Below, in pieces: positions 42,050 through 51,078 of a stretch of DNA of 63,393 nucleotides. Origin of the DNA: an uncultured Faecalibacterium sp. (GTDB lineage Bacteria > Bacillota > Clostridia > Oscillospirales > Ruminococcaceae). Numbering within the stretch: the stretch's first letter is position 1; every line of letters begins with the position of its first letter. The notes beneath the pieces were generated by a model. The model did not search any database. It was not told the DNA's origin and was given only the letters and a program-made list of their open reading frames with translations. The position numbers and the translations under genes were made by a program. The DNA is taken from assembly GCA_934533135.1 (NCBI GenBank), contig CAKTBG010000014.1, positions 1 to 63,393 of the forward strand, given 5' to 3'.

Positions 42050-43231
42050 ATGAGCGTAAAGAAGATCAGCAACGCCGTACTGGGCGTCGGTGTGGATGAC
42101 ACCACCATTGATTTGTTCGAGAGCCAGTACCCCGTTCCGACGGGCGTGAGCTACAATTCCTATGTGATCCTTGACGACAAGATCGCCATCCTCGACACGG
42201 TGGACAGCCGTGCCACCGATGCATGGCTGCAAAACCTCGACGAGGCTCTGGCAGGCAAAAAGCCGGATTATCTGGTGGTCTCCCACATGGAGCCGGATCA
42301 CGGTGCCAACATTGCGCATCTGGCAAAGCTGTATCCGGAGATGCAGGTGGTCGGCAACGCAAAGACCTTCCTGTACATGGAACAGTTCTTCGGCGCGGAT
42401 GCCATCGCGAAGGAACGCCGGGTCGTCGTGAAGGACGGCGAGAGCCTGTCTCTGGGTCAGCATGTTCTGACCTTCGTGTTCGCCCCGATGGTCCACTGGC
42501 CGGAGGTCATGGTGAGCTACGAGTCCAGTGAGAAAATTCTGTTCTCCGCCGACGGTTTTGGTCGCTTCGGTGCAGTGGCAAAGTTCGATGAACATGCAGA
42601 TTGGGCCAGCGAAGCTCGCCGTTATTTCCTGAACATCGTCGGCAAGTACGGCCCACAGGTGCAGGCTCTTCTGAAAAAGGCTGCCGCGCTGGACATCCGG
42701 ACCATCTGCCCACTCCACGGCCCGGTGCTGTCTGGCGACCTGAGCAAGTACCTGAACTATTATGACCTGTGGTCGTCCTACAAGGCCGAAGAGCCGGAAA
42801 AGGTCTTGGTCGCAAGCTCGTCCATCCACGGCCACACCCGGGATGCCGCACACCTCATGGCGGAAAAGCTCCGTGCCAAAGGCGCAAAGGTCGTTGAGAT
42901 GGATCTGACCCGTACCGACGTTTCCTATGCCGTGACCGAGGCGTTCCGCTGCGGCAAGATCGTGCTGGCCTGCGCCACCTACGACGGCTTCCTCTTCCCT
43001 CCGATGGAGAATCTGCTGGCCCACCTGAAGACCAAGAACTTCCAGAGCCGCACCATCGGCCTGATGGAGAACGGCACCTGGGCTCCGATGGCCGCAAAGC
43101 TGATGAAGGCCGAGCTGGACGGTATGAAGAACATGACCGTCTGCGAGAAGGTCGTCACCATCCGCAGTGCCGTCAACGCCGTATCCGAGGCGCAGATGGA
43201 TGCGCTGGCGGATGAGATTCTGGCGAAGTAA
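42050..43231 (+). CDS. fprA: Flavodiiron protein (A-type flavoprotein, O2/NO reductase)
   Basis: 393 residues: a metallo-beta-lactamase-like diiron domain (about 1-245) and a flavodoxin domain (about 248-393). Iron ligands are all visible: H79-x-E81-x-D83-H84 (SHMEPDHG), H149 (MVHWPE), D168 (FSADGFG) and H223 (LHGPV). The flavodoxin FMN loop is VLVASSSIHGHTRDA. Such class A enzymes reduce O2 to water (and often NO) to protect anaerobes; they need a rubredoxin or similar donor, not encoded nearby. GAAAGGA nine bases before ATG 42050. Confidence 0.95.
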   Translation: MSVKKISNAVLGVGVDDTTIDLFESQYPVPTGVSYNSYVILDDKIAILDTVDSRATDAWLQNLDEALAGKKPDYLVVSHMEPDHGANIAHLAKLYPEMQVVGNAKTFLYMEQFFGADAIAKERRVVVKDGESLSLGQHVLTFVFAPMVHWPEVMVSYESSEKILFSADGFGRFGAVAKFDEHADWASEARRYFLNIVGKYGPQVQALLKKAAALDIRTICPLHGPVLSGDLSKYLNYYDLWSSYKAEEPEKVLVASSSIHGHTRDAAHLMAEKLRAKGAKVVEMDLTRTDVSYAVTEAFRCGKIVLACATYDGFLFPPMENLLAHLKTKNFQSRTIGLMENGTWAPMAAKLMKAELDGMKNMTVCEKVVTIRSAVNAVSEAQMDALADEILAK

Positions 43232-43247
43232 ATAAAAGAGAAATAGA

Positions 43248-43290
43248 AGAAAGGCTCCTGCGTTCCGAACGGAACGACAGGAGCCTTTCT
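43248..43290. terminator. Terminator after fprA
   Basis: AGAAAGGCTCCTG (43248-43260) pairs with CAGGAGCCTTTCT (43278-43290) around a nested CGTTCC/GGAACG hairpin. It works for both fprA and the convergent MFS gene. Confidence 0.9.
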
Positions 43291-43349
43291 TGCTATTTAA
43301 ATACTTTCCCGTTTTGCTCTCCGGGCAATTGCGGATGGCGGTGATGAAA

Positions 43350-44537
43350 TCAGATATTCCGGCGTCCGGACACGGCAAGGCCGCTGAAAGCGACCAGAAC
43401 GCCCAGCAGGACAAGACCGGCACCGGCCTGCCCGAACAGGTCGCCGACCCAGCCGATGAAGGGGCTGGCCGGGATCATCAGGACGCTGTACATCATGCTG
43501 TCCACGCTGATGATGGTTGCGCGCTGGTCGCTGGGGATGACATCGTTCAGACGCTGGCTCTCGTGCAGAAGATAAATTTCAAGGATGCCCTGCACCAGCA
43601 TCATGCCGCAGATGCCGCCCCATGCAGGAGCCGCACCGACCAATAACGTGCCAAGACCGCAGAGCAGAGCGCAGACGGCGTAGAACCGGCGCAGGGAGTG
43701 CGGTTTGAGCCGACGGGCGATTTCAGTGCCGACGATGCAGGCGACACCGCCCAGAAGCATCGGAACAAAGAGCAGGGCCGTCGGCCAGCCCAGCTCGATG
43801 AGACGCTGCTGCAAAAACATTTTGGTGAGGTAGCTGGGAACCGAGATGATGGCACTGGACAAAATCAGCTTGACCGCCAGCGGACAAGTGCGCAGGGCGT
43901 GCAGACTGTCACGCACCAGCTGGGTGAACAGACGGGGCAGGTCACGGAAAGTCTGCTGCTCCCGGCTGGCCTGCGCCTCGGTGACGACCGGCTCGGTCAT
44001 CAGGAGACGGGAGATGGTGGAGATGACCTCAAACAGTGCGCTGAGCAGATAGAATCCGGTGAAATGCAGAAACTGTTCCAATGTGCTGGCGAGGGAACCG
44101 AAGGCGTTCGCCGCCATCGAAATTTGAGATTCATTGGCCGAGACCTTGATGTAGTCCTCGGTGCGGCCGGTCTGTTTCAGGCTGTCATAGACGAGGGCCG
44201 TGCCGGTGCCGGAGAACATGGTGTTCGATAATGCGTTCAGGCCCATTGCAAAGCAGATGAAGAAGAGGTTTGGTGCAAAGGCCATCAGCAGATTGGACGT
44301 GACGACCAGAAAACCGCCGAAAACGAGCGTTTTCTTCCGGCCCAGCAGGTCAGCCGCCATGCCGCTGGGGACCTCGAACAGGAGACTGACGACGTGATAA
44401 ACGCTCTCGGCAAGGCCGATTTCCCAGAGAGAAAACCCTCGTGCGGCCAGCAATGCGACCCAGACGGCATCCGTGATGCGCAGGCCGGAGAAAAAGTCGG
44501 ATGTGTAAACGCAGCCAAGCTGCTTTTTGATATTCAT
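43350..44537 (-). CDS. Major facilitator superfamily transporter
   Basis: 395 residues with about 12 hydrophobic segments. The MFS motif A between segments 2 and 3 is PSGMAADLLGRKKTLVFGG. The short N-terminus and overall sequence resemble drug-efflux or unknown-solute MFS members of Firmicutes; the substrate cannot be predicted. Single gene on the minus strand. The start at 44537 has a GAAAGG-type site upstream. Confidence 0.85.
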   Translation of the reverse strand: MNIKKQLGCVYTSDFFSGLRITDAVWVALLAARGFSLWEIGLAESVYHVVSLLFEVPSGMAADLLGRKKTLVFGGFLVVTSNLLMAFAPNLFFICFAMGLNALSNTMFSGTGTALVYDSLKQTGRTEDYIKVSANESQISMAANAFGSLASTLEQFLHFTGFYLLSALFEVISTISRLLMTEPVVTEAQASREQQTFRDLPRLFTQLVRDSLHALRTCPLAVKLILSSAIISVPSYLTKMFLQQRLIELGWPTALLFVPMLLGGVACIVGTEIARRLKPHSLRRFYAVCALLCGLGTLLVGAAPAWGGICGMMLVQGILEIYLLHESQRLNDVIPSDQRATIISVDSMMYSVLMIPASPFIGWVGDLFGQAGAGLVLLGVLVAFSGLAVSGRRNI

Positions 44538-44581
44538 AGGAGACGACCTTTCTATTTTTACAAATTATAAAACGAAAAATA

Positions 44582-44688
44582 GAAGGGTACCCTTTATACC
44601 GCCAAAACAAAAACGCCCCATAGCAAAGCTACGCGGCGTTATACTTGCAACTCCACGCTTTGCTGAAAGGTATAAAAGGGTACACTTC
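44582..44688. repeat. Small inverted-repeat (MITE-like) element
   Basis: Imperfect terminal inverted repeats of about 20 bp (GAAGGGTACCCTTTATACC on the left; the right end reads GAAGTGTACCCTTTTATACC on the other strand) flank about 65 bases. The interior has a hairpin AACGCC-TAGC/GCTA-GGCGTT (44612-44640) and a competing GCAAAGC/GCTTTGC pair. No coding capacity and no obvious target duplication. The rest of 44538-44860 shows nothing else that I can support. Confidence 0.5.
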
Positions 44689-44860
44689 GAGCCGGAATTG
44701 CTTAAGGATTTCCTTTTTTAAAGAAAACGCAGCCGTTCCAACCCATCAGGTCGTACCTTCCTTTCAGTAAACGTTGCGTCAACTATAACACGTCCGGCAG
44801 CGGATTGCAAGCCGGAAACGAGGATTTTGCGCCGAAACTGCCAAAAAATCAGGCGCAGGC

Positions 44861-44889
44861 TTGCAAACGGCGGCGAAATGTGGTAAGAT
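44861..44889 (+). promoter_or_regulatory. Promoter of the pheST operon
   Basis: TTGCAA (44861-44866), 17 bases, TAAGAT (44884-44889), just before the T-box leader. Confidence 0.75.
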
Positions 44890-44922
44890 GACTTATGGTT
44901 ATGAACCTGAATACTCGAAACG

Positions 44923-45192
44923 CAGCGACGGAGAGAGTACGCAGACCACACCGCAGCAAAGAGAGAAGCTTCACCGGCTGAAAGGGCTTCCGAGCGGTAG
45001 ACTGCCGAAGTTCGCTCCCGAGCGGCCTGCACGAACGGTTTTTCTTATTAGTACAGGACGGTGCGCCCCGTTACGGCGTTTGAGAGCCGCACCGGCATTT
45101 GCCGGGAGCGGAAACCGGGTGGTACCGCGGAGTGAAATGTTACGCTTCGTCCCTTGGCTTGGCAGATGCCGGGCAGGGGACGGAGCTTTTTT
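44923..45192 (+). promoter_or_regulatory. T-box riboswitch leader, Phe specifier
   Basis: Stem I begins with AGCGACGGAGAGAGTACG. The specifier-loop candidate GAAGTTCGC presents TTC (45011-45013), a Phe codon. The conserved T-box TGGTACCGCGG lies at 45120-45130. A terminator follows: GCTTCGTCCC (45144-45153) pairs with GGGACGGAGC (45177-45186), then TTTTTT. Uncharged tRNA-Phe would pair with both the codon and the T-box and prevent termination, switching on pheST during phenylalanine starvation. Confidence 0.95.
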
Positions 45193-45237
45193 ATTGCTCC
45201 GCTGAATAACACGAGATACGAGAAGGAGAGAACATCC

Positions 45238-46260
45238 ATGCAAGCAATGATCGACGAGCTGGCAAAACAGGCGAGCGAAAGCCTGGGCCAGGTCTCTTCC
45301 AAAGAAACGCTGGCTACTTTCTGGCAGGAATACCTGAGCAAGAACGGTAAAATTCCGGCCCTGATGAAGAATCTGCGTTCGGTCGCCCCCGAAGAGCGTC
45401 CGGCCATGGGCAAGATCATCAACGAACTGAAGCAGAAGGTGCAGGCAGACTACGATGCCGCTGCCGCAAAGGTCAAGGAGGCCGAGCTGGCTGCACGCAA
45501 TGCCGCTGAGACGGTGGACATCACCCTGCCGGCAAAGACCCGTGAGGTCGGCGGCCTGCACCCCCTGACGCTGGTGACGAATCAGATCATCGACGTCTTC
45601 TCCGGCATGGGCTTTGCGGTCGCAGACGCCCCGGAGATCGAGGACGACGATCACAACTTCACCCGTCTGAACGTGCCGAAGGATCATCCGGCCCGTGATA
45701 TGCAGGATACCTTCTACCTGTCCGATGAGTTCCTGCTCCGCACCCAGACTTCCGGCGGCCAGATCCGCACGATGGATTCCCAGAAGCCTCCTATCAAGGT
45801 CCTCATCCCCGGCCGCGTCTTCCGTTCCGACTCCGACGCGACCCACAGCCCGATGTTCCATCAGATGGAAGGTCTGGTCGTTGATAAGGGCATCAACCTC
45901 GGCGACCTGCAGGGCGCACTGAACACCTTCGTCCAGAAGCTGTTCGGCGACGACACCCGTACCCGTCTGCGTCCGTCCTACTTCCCCTTCACCGAACCCA
46001 GCGTTGAGGTCGATGTCAGCTGCTTCGAGTGCCACGGCAAGGGCTGCCCCCTGTGCAAGCACACCGGCTGGATCGAAGTTCTGGGCGGCGGTGTCGTCAA
46101 CCGCAAAGTCCTCGAGAACTGCGGCATCGACCCGGACGAGTATTCCGGTTTTGCGTTCGGCATTGGTATCGAGCGCATCGCGATGCTCAAGTACGGCATC
46201 AACAACATCGGCCTGATGTTTGAAAACAATCTGCAATTCCTCAAGCAGTTCCATGAATAA
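45238..46260 (+). CDS. pheS: Phenylalanyl-tRNA synthetase alpha subunit
   Basis: 340 residues, class IIc synthetase catalytic subunit. N-terminal coiled coil (about 1-95), then motif 1 near HPLTLVTNQIIDVFSGMGFAV, motif 2 (PGRVFRSDSDATHSPMFHQMEGLVVDKG) and motif 3 (FGIGIERIAML). It forms an alpha2beta2 enzyme with PheT that attaches Phe to tRNA-Phe. ATG 45238 has AAGGAGAG eight bases upstream. Controlled by the Phe T-box leader. Confidence 0.97.
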   Translation: MQAMIDELAKQASESLGQVSSKETLATFWQEYLSKNGKIPALMKNLRSVAPEERPAMGKIINELKQKVQADYDAAAAKVKEAELAARNAAETVDITLPAKTREVGGLHPLTLVTNQIIDVFSGMGFAVADAPEIEDDDHNFTRLNVPKDHPARDMQDTFYLSDEFLLRTQTSGGQIRTMDSQKPPIKVLIPGRVFRSDSDATHSPMFHQMEGLVVDKGINLGDLQGALNTFVQKLFGDDTRTRLRPSYFPFTEPSVEVDVSCFECHGKGCPLCKHTGWIEVLGGGVVNRKVLENCGIDPDEYSGFAFGIGIERIAMLKYGINNIGLMFENNLQFLKQFHE

Positions 46261-46278
46261 GAGGGGAGAGAGCAAACA

Positions 46279-48690
46279 ATGAAAGTACCTTTCAGCTGGT
46301 TAAAAGAACTCGTCGATATCGACGTTACCGCGCAGGAATTGGAAGAAAAGCTGTTTTCCTGCGGTTTTGAAGTGGAAGAGCTGATCCCGCTGGATGCCGG
46401 CATCAGCAAGGTGGTCGTCGGTAAGATCACCGAGATGGAAAAGCAGGAGGGCACCCACCTGACCAAGTGCGTCGTCGATTGCGGCGCGTACGGCCATGAC
46501 ATCCGCATCAGCACCGGTGCCGCCAACATGAAGGTGGGCGACTGCGTGCCTGCTGCGCTGGATGGCTCCACCCTGCCCGGCGGCATCAAGATCAAAGCCC
46601 GCAAGATGCAGGGCGTGGAGTCCAACGGTATGCTCTGCTCCGGCGAGGAGCTGGGTCTGAACGACGACCTGTTCCCGGGTTCGGAAGTCTACGGTCTGCT
46701 GATCCTGCCCGAGGACAGCGTGCCCGGCACAGACATCGCACCGGTCGTTGGTCTGGATGACTACATCTTTGATATCTCCATCACCGCCAACCGCCCCGAC
46801 TGCCAGTCGGTTCTGGGCATCGCCCGCGAGGTCGCAGCCATCCTTGGCAAACCGCTCCACATGCCGGCCATAGATTACAACACCGTCTGCGATGCCGATG
46901 AACCCATCAGCGTGGCGGTCGAGGCTCCTGACCTCTGCCCCCGTTATATGGCACACTATGTCCGGAACATCCGGATGGGCGAGTCTCCCCGTTGGATGAA
47001 GCGGCATCTGGCTCTGTGCGGTCTGCGCTCCATCAGCAACGTGGTCGATATCACCAACCACACTCTGCTCGAGATGGGCCAGCCCATGCACGCCTTCGAC
47101 CTGAACAAGGTGGCCGGCCGCAGCATCACCGTCCGCCGCGCCCACAACGGCGAGAAGATCACCACCCTCGACGAGAAGGAATTTACCCTGAACGAGAACA
47201 ACCTCGTCATCTGCGACGCCGAGAAGCCGGTGGCTCTGGCGGGCATCATGGGCGGTGCAAACTCCGGCATGGACGAGAACACCACCAGCCTGCTGTTCGA
47301 GTGCGCCACCTTTGCCCGCGACAGCGTCCGCAAGACCAGCCGTGCGCTGGGTCAGAACAGCGACTCCTCCGCCCGCTATGAGAAGGGTGTGGATCGCCAT
47401 TCGCCCGAGCTGGGTCTGGCACGCGCCCTGCACCTGATTCAGGAATTGGACTGCGGCGACATCACCACCCTCGAGTATGACCTGAACGACGGCCGCCCGC
47501 TGGAGCGCAAGCACATCGTGACTACCTCGGCCAAGATCTGCTCCGTGCTGGGCATCACCGTGCCCGACCAGACCATGATCGACATCCTGCAGCGTCTCGA
47601 GTTCACCGTGGATGTGCAGGCCGACGGCAGCTGGGATGTCTCTGCGCCGCTCTACCGAGAGGACGTGGAGGATTATCCCGATCTGGCCGAGGAAGTCATC
47701 CGCGAGTATGGCTACGACCACATCAACCCCACCTTCCTCAAGACCGCAGCTGTCACCAACGGCGGCCTGAATTACGACCAGAAGCAGCAGATGAAGACCA
47801 AGCGTCTGCTGGCTGCACAGGGCTTCTATGAGGCTTCCACGCTGGCGTTCTACTCGAATGCCGAGCTGGATCTGCTGCACATCCCGGCGGACGATGCCGC
47901 ACGCAAGGCCATCCGCATCCTGAACCCCATCAGCGAGAACCTGTCCATCATGCGCACCCTGCTGGCACCCTCGATGCTGAACGTCGTCGTGGACAACCTC
48001 AAAAAGGGCAACGCCGAGGGTCGTCTGTTCGAGATGGCTCCAGTCTATTTGGCCAAGGAGCTGCCGATCCAGGAGCATCCCCACGAGCGTCAGACCCTCT
48101 GCATCGGTGCCTTTGGCCCCGAGGAGGATTTCTTCACCGTCAAGGGCGCGATGGAAGCACTGGCTGCCGGTTTCGACCTGAAGTTCAGCTACCAGCGCGA
48201 GACCACGCCGTGGCTCCACCCCGGCATCAGCGCAGCCGTCTACTGCAACGGCAAGCGTCTGGGCGTGTTCGGCAAGCTGGCCAACGAGATCAACGCCGAG
48301 CTGGAGATCGCCAAGGAACAGAAGGACAGCCAGAACATCTATCTGGGCGAGCTGGACTACGAGGCTCTGATGTCCTGCGTCGATGGCGAGCTGCGGTATA
48401 AGCCGCTCAGCCCGTTTGCGGCCGTCAAGCGCGATCTGGCTCTGGTCTGCGACGAGAAGATCACCTGCGGTGAGATCGAGGAGACCATCCAGAAGGCAAG
48501 CCCCCTCATCAAGGAGGTCAAGCTGTTTGATATCTACCGCGGGGCAAACCTCGGCGAGGGCAAGAAGAGCATGGCCTTCTCCCTGACGCTGGCGGATCCT
48601 GTTGCAGAAGTTTCTGCCGAGCAGGTCGAGCGCACCGTCAAGAAGATCCTCGGCAACCTGAAGTTCAAGCTGGGCATCGAGATCCGCTAA
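46279..48690 (+). CDS. pheT: Phenylalanyl-tRNA synthetase beta subunit
   Basis: 803 residues, full length. Domains in order: an N-terminal EMAP/OB tRNA-binding domain (about 38-150), the B3/B4 editing domain (about 210-395, including ADEPISVAVEAPDLCPRYMAHYV), the B5 domain, a catalytic-like core, and a C-terminal anticodon-binding FDX-ACB domain (starts KPLSPFAAVKRDLALVC). Edits mischarged Tyr-tRNA-Phe and binds tRNA. Follows pheS by 18 bases with GAGGGGAGAG as the ribosome-binding site. Confidence 0.97.
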   Translation: MKVPFSWLKELVDIDVTAQELEEKLFSCGFEVEELIPLDAGISKVVVGKITEMEKQEGTHLTKCVVDCGAYGHDIRISTGAANMKVGDCVPAALDGSTLPGGIKIKARKMQGVESNGMLCSGEELGLNDDLFPGSEVYGLLILPEDSVPGTDIAPVVGLDDYIFDISITANRPDCQSVLGIAREVAAILGKPLHMPAIDYNTVCDADEPISVAVEAPDLCPRYMAHYVRNIRMGESPRWMKRHLALCGLRSISNVVDITNHTLLEMGQPMHAFDLNKVAGRSITVRRAHNGEKITTLDEKEFTLNENNLVICDAEKPVALAGIMGGANSGMDENTTSLLFECATFARDSVRKTSRALGQNSDSSARYEKGVDRHSPELGLARALHLIQELDCGDITTLEYDLNDGRPLERKHIVTTSAKICSVLGITVPDQTMIDILQRLEFTVDVQADGSWDVSAPLYREDVEDYPDLAEEVIREYGYDHINPTFLKTAAVTNGGLNYDQKQQMKTKRLLAAQGFYEASTLAFYSNAELDLLHIPADDAARKAIRILNPISENLSIMRTLLAPSMLNVVVDNLKKGNAEGRLFEMAPVYLAKELPIQEHPHERQTLCIGAFGPEEDFFTVKGAMEALAAGFDLKFSYQRETTPWLHPGISAAVYCNGKRLGVFGKLANEINAELEIAKEQKDSQNIYLGELDYEALMSCVDGELRYKPLSPFAAVKRDLALVCDEKITCGEIEETIQKASPLIKEVKLFDIYRGANLGEGKKSMAFSLTLADPVAEVSAEQVERTVKKILGNLKFKLGIEIR

Positions 48691-48703
48691 AAGCATAAAA
48701 AAG

Positions 48704-48747
48704 AGGAACTGCCGTACAGGGAAGACCTTGTGCGGCAGTTCCTTTTT
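48704..48747. terminator. Terminator after pheT
   Basis: AGGAACTGCCG (48704-48714) pairs with CGGCAGTTCCT (48733-48743), then TTTT. A-run on the other side makes it usable for the convergent transporter. Confidence 0.9.
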
Positions 48748-48760
48748 GTGTTGCAAGAAA

Positions 48761-50134
48761 TTACATTGTGATCCAGCCCAGCGCGTTGGCGACCGAGCTG
48801 ACGAGGATGATGGCGGCAAAAATTGGGCAGAGATACTGGATCATAAAGTTAAAGATGGCCTTCCGGCGGAAGGGCTTTCCGTCCAGCATGACTTCCTCTT
48901 CGATTTTTTTCACGCCGACCACACGGGCCACCAGCAGGCAGGTCGCAATGGCAGCGATGGGCATCATGACGGAGTTCGTCAGAAAGTCGAAGAAATCGAG
49001 GAACTGCATCCCGAAGATGGTAATGGAGGAAAGCGGTCCATAGCCCAGAGCCGACAGACTGCCCAGCACGAGCATGATGCCGCCGATCAGGAAGGTGGAA
49101 CGATGACGCTCCCAGCCAAGTTCGTCCTCAAAGGTGGAGACGGCACTTTCGGTCAGGGCGATGGAGCTTGTCAGTGCGGCGAACAGGACCAGCGTGAAGA
49201 ACAGGATGCCGACGACGGTGCCGAGACCCATGCTGTCGAAGACTTTCGGGATGGTGATGAACATCAGTGCAGGGCCTGCCTGCAGGGTGTTCGGGTCACC
49301 GCCGGAGAAGGAGAAGACCGCCGGAATGATCATCAGACCGGCCATAATGGCGATGGCGGTATCGAACAGCTCGACATTTTTAGTGGAATCCTCAATGGAG
49401 ACGTCCTTTTTCATGTAGGAGCCAAAGGTGATAAGGATGCCCATTGCGATGGACAGGGAGTAGAACATCTGACCCATTGCGGTAACGACTGTCATCCACG
49501 AGAAGTTGGAAACGTTCGGTACGAGGAAGTATTTCACACCGGCCAGCGCGCCCGGACGGGTGACCGAGTAGACTGCAATGATGACAGACAGCACCACGAG
49601 GATGGGCATCATGACCTTAGAGACGCGCTCGACACCGTTCCGGACACCAGCGAAGATGATCGCGAGGGTCAGAATGGTAAAGATGGCAAAGCAGATCTCC
49701 GCAGAAGCACCATTCGCGATAAAGTTGAAAAAGTAACCGTCGGATGCCAGCTCTTTTCCGTGGCCGCTGATGTAGGACGCCAGATAGCGGATGACCCAGC
49801 CGCCGATGACGGAGTAATAAGGAACGATGAGGATGGGGATCACCGCATTGATCCATCCGCCGAAGGAACGTCCTTTTCCTTTGCCGAAAGAGGCATAGGC
49901 ACCCACCGGGCTTTTCTTTGTCATTCGTCCAAGGGCGGTCTCGGCAATGATCATCGTGTAGCCGAAGGTGAAGGCTAAAATAATGTAGATGAGCAGGAAA
50001 ATGCCGCCGCCGTATTTCGCGGCCAGATATGGGAAACGCCAGATGTTGCCCAAACCGACCGAAGCACCTGCGGCAGACAGGACAAAGCCGATCCTGCCGG
50101 AGAAGGCACTTCGTTTTGGATGCTGAGAATCCAT
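48761..50134 (-). CDS. Sodium-dependent NSS/SNF-family transporter
   Basis: 457 residues with about 11-12 membrane segments, the LeuT fold. The N-terminal signature GRIGFVLSAAGASVGLGNIWRFPYLAAKYGGG carries the unwound TM1 Na+/substrate site. Bacterial members import amino acids (Leu, Trp, Tyr) with Na+; the substrate here is unknown. ATG 50134 is chosen because AGAGG lies eight bases before it, whereas the ATG at 50140 is too close and the long upstream frame lies across the promoter. Confidence 0.92.
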   Translation of the reverse strand: MDSQHPKRSAFSGRIGFVLSAAGASVGLGNIWRFPYLAAKYGGGIFLLIYIILAFTFGYTMIIAETALGRMTKKSPVGAYASFGKGKGRSFGGWINAVIPILIVPYYSVIGGWVIRYLASYISGHGKELASDGYFFNFIANGASAEICFAIFTILTLAIIFAGVRNGVERVSKVMMPILVVLSVIIAVYSVTRPGALAGVKYFLVPNVSNFSWMTVVTAMGQMFYSLSIAMGILITFGSYMKKDVSIEDSTKNVELFDTAIAIMAGLMIIPAVFSFSGGDPNTLQAGPALMFITIPKVFDSMGLGTVVGILFFTLVLFAALTSSIALTESAVSTFEDELGWERHRSTFLIGGIMLVLGSLSALGYGPLSSITIFGMQFLDFFDFLTNSVMMPIAAIATCLLVARVVGVKKIEEEVMLDGKPFRRKAIFNFMIQYLCPIFAAIILVSSVANALGWITM

Positions 50135-50177
50135 AAACATAACCTCTTTTCTTAAAATCCCTATAACGGTTGGGGTA

Positions 50178-50206
50178 AGTGTACCATAAACCGGAATGGA
50201 ATTCAA
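50178..50206 (-). promoter_or_regulatory. Promoter of the NSS transporter gene
   Basis: Minus strand TTGAAT (50206-50201), 17 bases, TACACT (50183-50178). Confidence 0.75.
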
Positions 50207-50304
50207 TCGAGGTGCAGAGAGCTTTTTGCGTTTCAATCTTGCTCACAACCAAAAGTTATGCTACACTTTAGAAAAAAGAAACCAGAACAGCGGGAGGAAC
50301 CAGC

Positions 50305-50925
50305 GTGGAGGATTACCGTACCATCCGGGGCACTGCCATCGGGGAATATGAGGAGAAAAAGAGCCGCTTCATTGCACAGCTGTCCTTTGCGGACAGCGAG
50401 GAAAAGGCGGTGGCCTTTTTGGAGCAGGTGCGTGCGGCCAACCGGACGGCGCGGCACAACGTCTATGCCTACCGCCTGCGGGAGGGCAACCGGGAACGGT
50501 ATTCCGACGACGGCGAACCCGCCAAAACTGCCGGAACGCCCGCGCTGGAAGTGCTGCAGCACAGCGGCCTGACCGACCTGATCGTGGTGGTCACCCGGTA
50601 CTTCGGCGGTGTACTGCTGGGCACCGGCGGCCTTGTCCGTGCCTATACCACGGCCACGGCGCGTGCCCTTGAAAAGGCCGAAGTGGTCACGGTGCGGAGC
50701 GTCGTGGAGCTGACGGTCACGGTGGACTATTCCCTCTATGAGCGGGCGGTGCTGCTCATCCACGGGGCGGGTGCCAAGCTGAGCGAACCGCTCTTCACCG
50801 ACCGTGTGACGCTGTGCTGGCAGATGCCGGAGGGCACCGAGGCACCGCTGCTGGAACAGCTGCGGGAGCTGACCCGGGGCGGTGCGCAGGTGGAGGCATC
50901 GAAGCCGTTCTATGCACCGTTCTGA
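50305..50925 (+). CDS. IMPACT (YigZ/UPF0029) family protein
   Basis: 206 residues. The family core reads EYEEKKSRFIAQLSF, ARHNVYAYRLREGN, ERYSDDGEPAKTAGTPALEVLQ and VVVTRYFGGVLLGTGGLVRAYT, followed by a smaller C-terminal ferredoxin-like domain. The molecular role in bacteria is uncertain, with proposed links to translation regulation. GTG start at 50305 with GGGAGG seven bases upstream. It may be the first gene of the dgt-dnaG-rpoD region, with 150 bases before dgt. Confidence 0.9.
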   Translation: MEDYRTIRGTAIGEYEEKKSRFIAQLSFADSEEKAVAFLEQVRAANRTARHNVYAYRLREGNRERYSDDGEPAKTAGTPALEVLQHSGLTDLIVVVTRYFGGVLLGTGGLVRAYTTATARALEKAEVVTVRSVVELTVTVDYSLYERAVLLIHGAGAKLSEPLFTDRVTLCWQMPEGTEAPLLEQLRELTRGGAQVEASKPFYAPF

Positions 50926-51078
50926 CCCGGGAATTGTAAAATTTTGGTAAAAGACAACGATCTTGCCCCTTCGACACGGCAGATGCGATACAATAGCCGC
51001 AGGCGCGGCACAGGGATCGGCTGCGTGCTGAGAGAGGGGCGAAAAAACGGAAAAGAACCGAGAAAGCGGGGGATCTCC

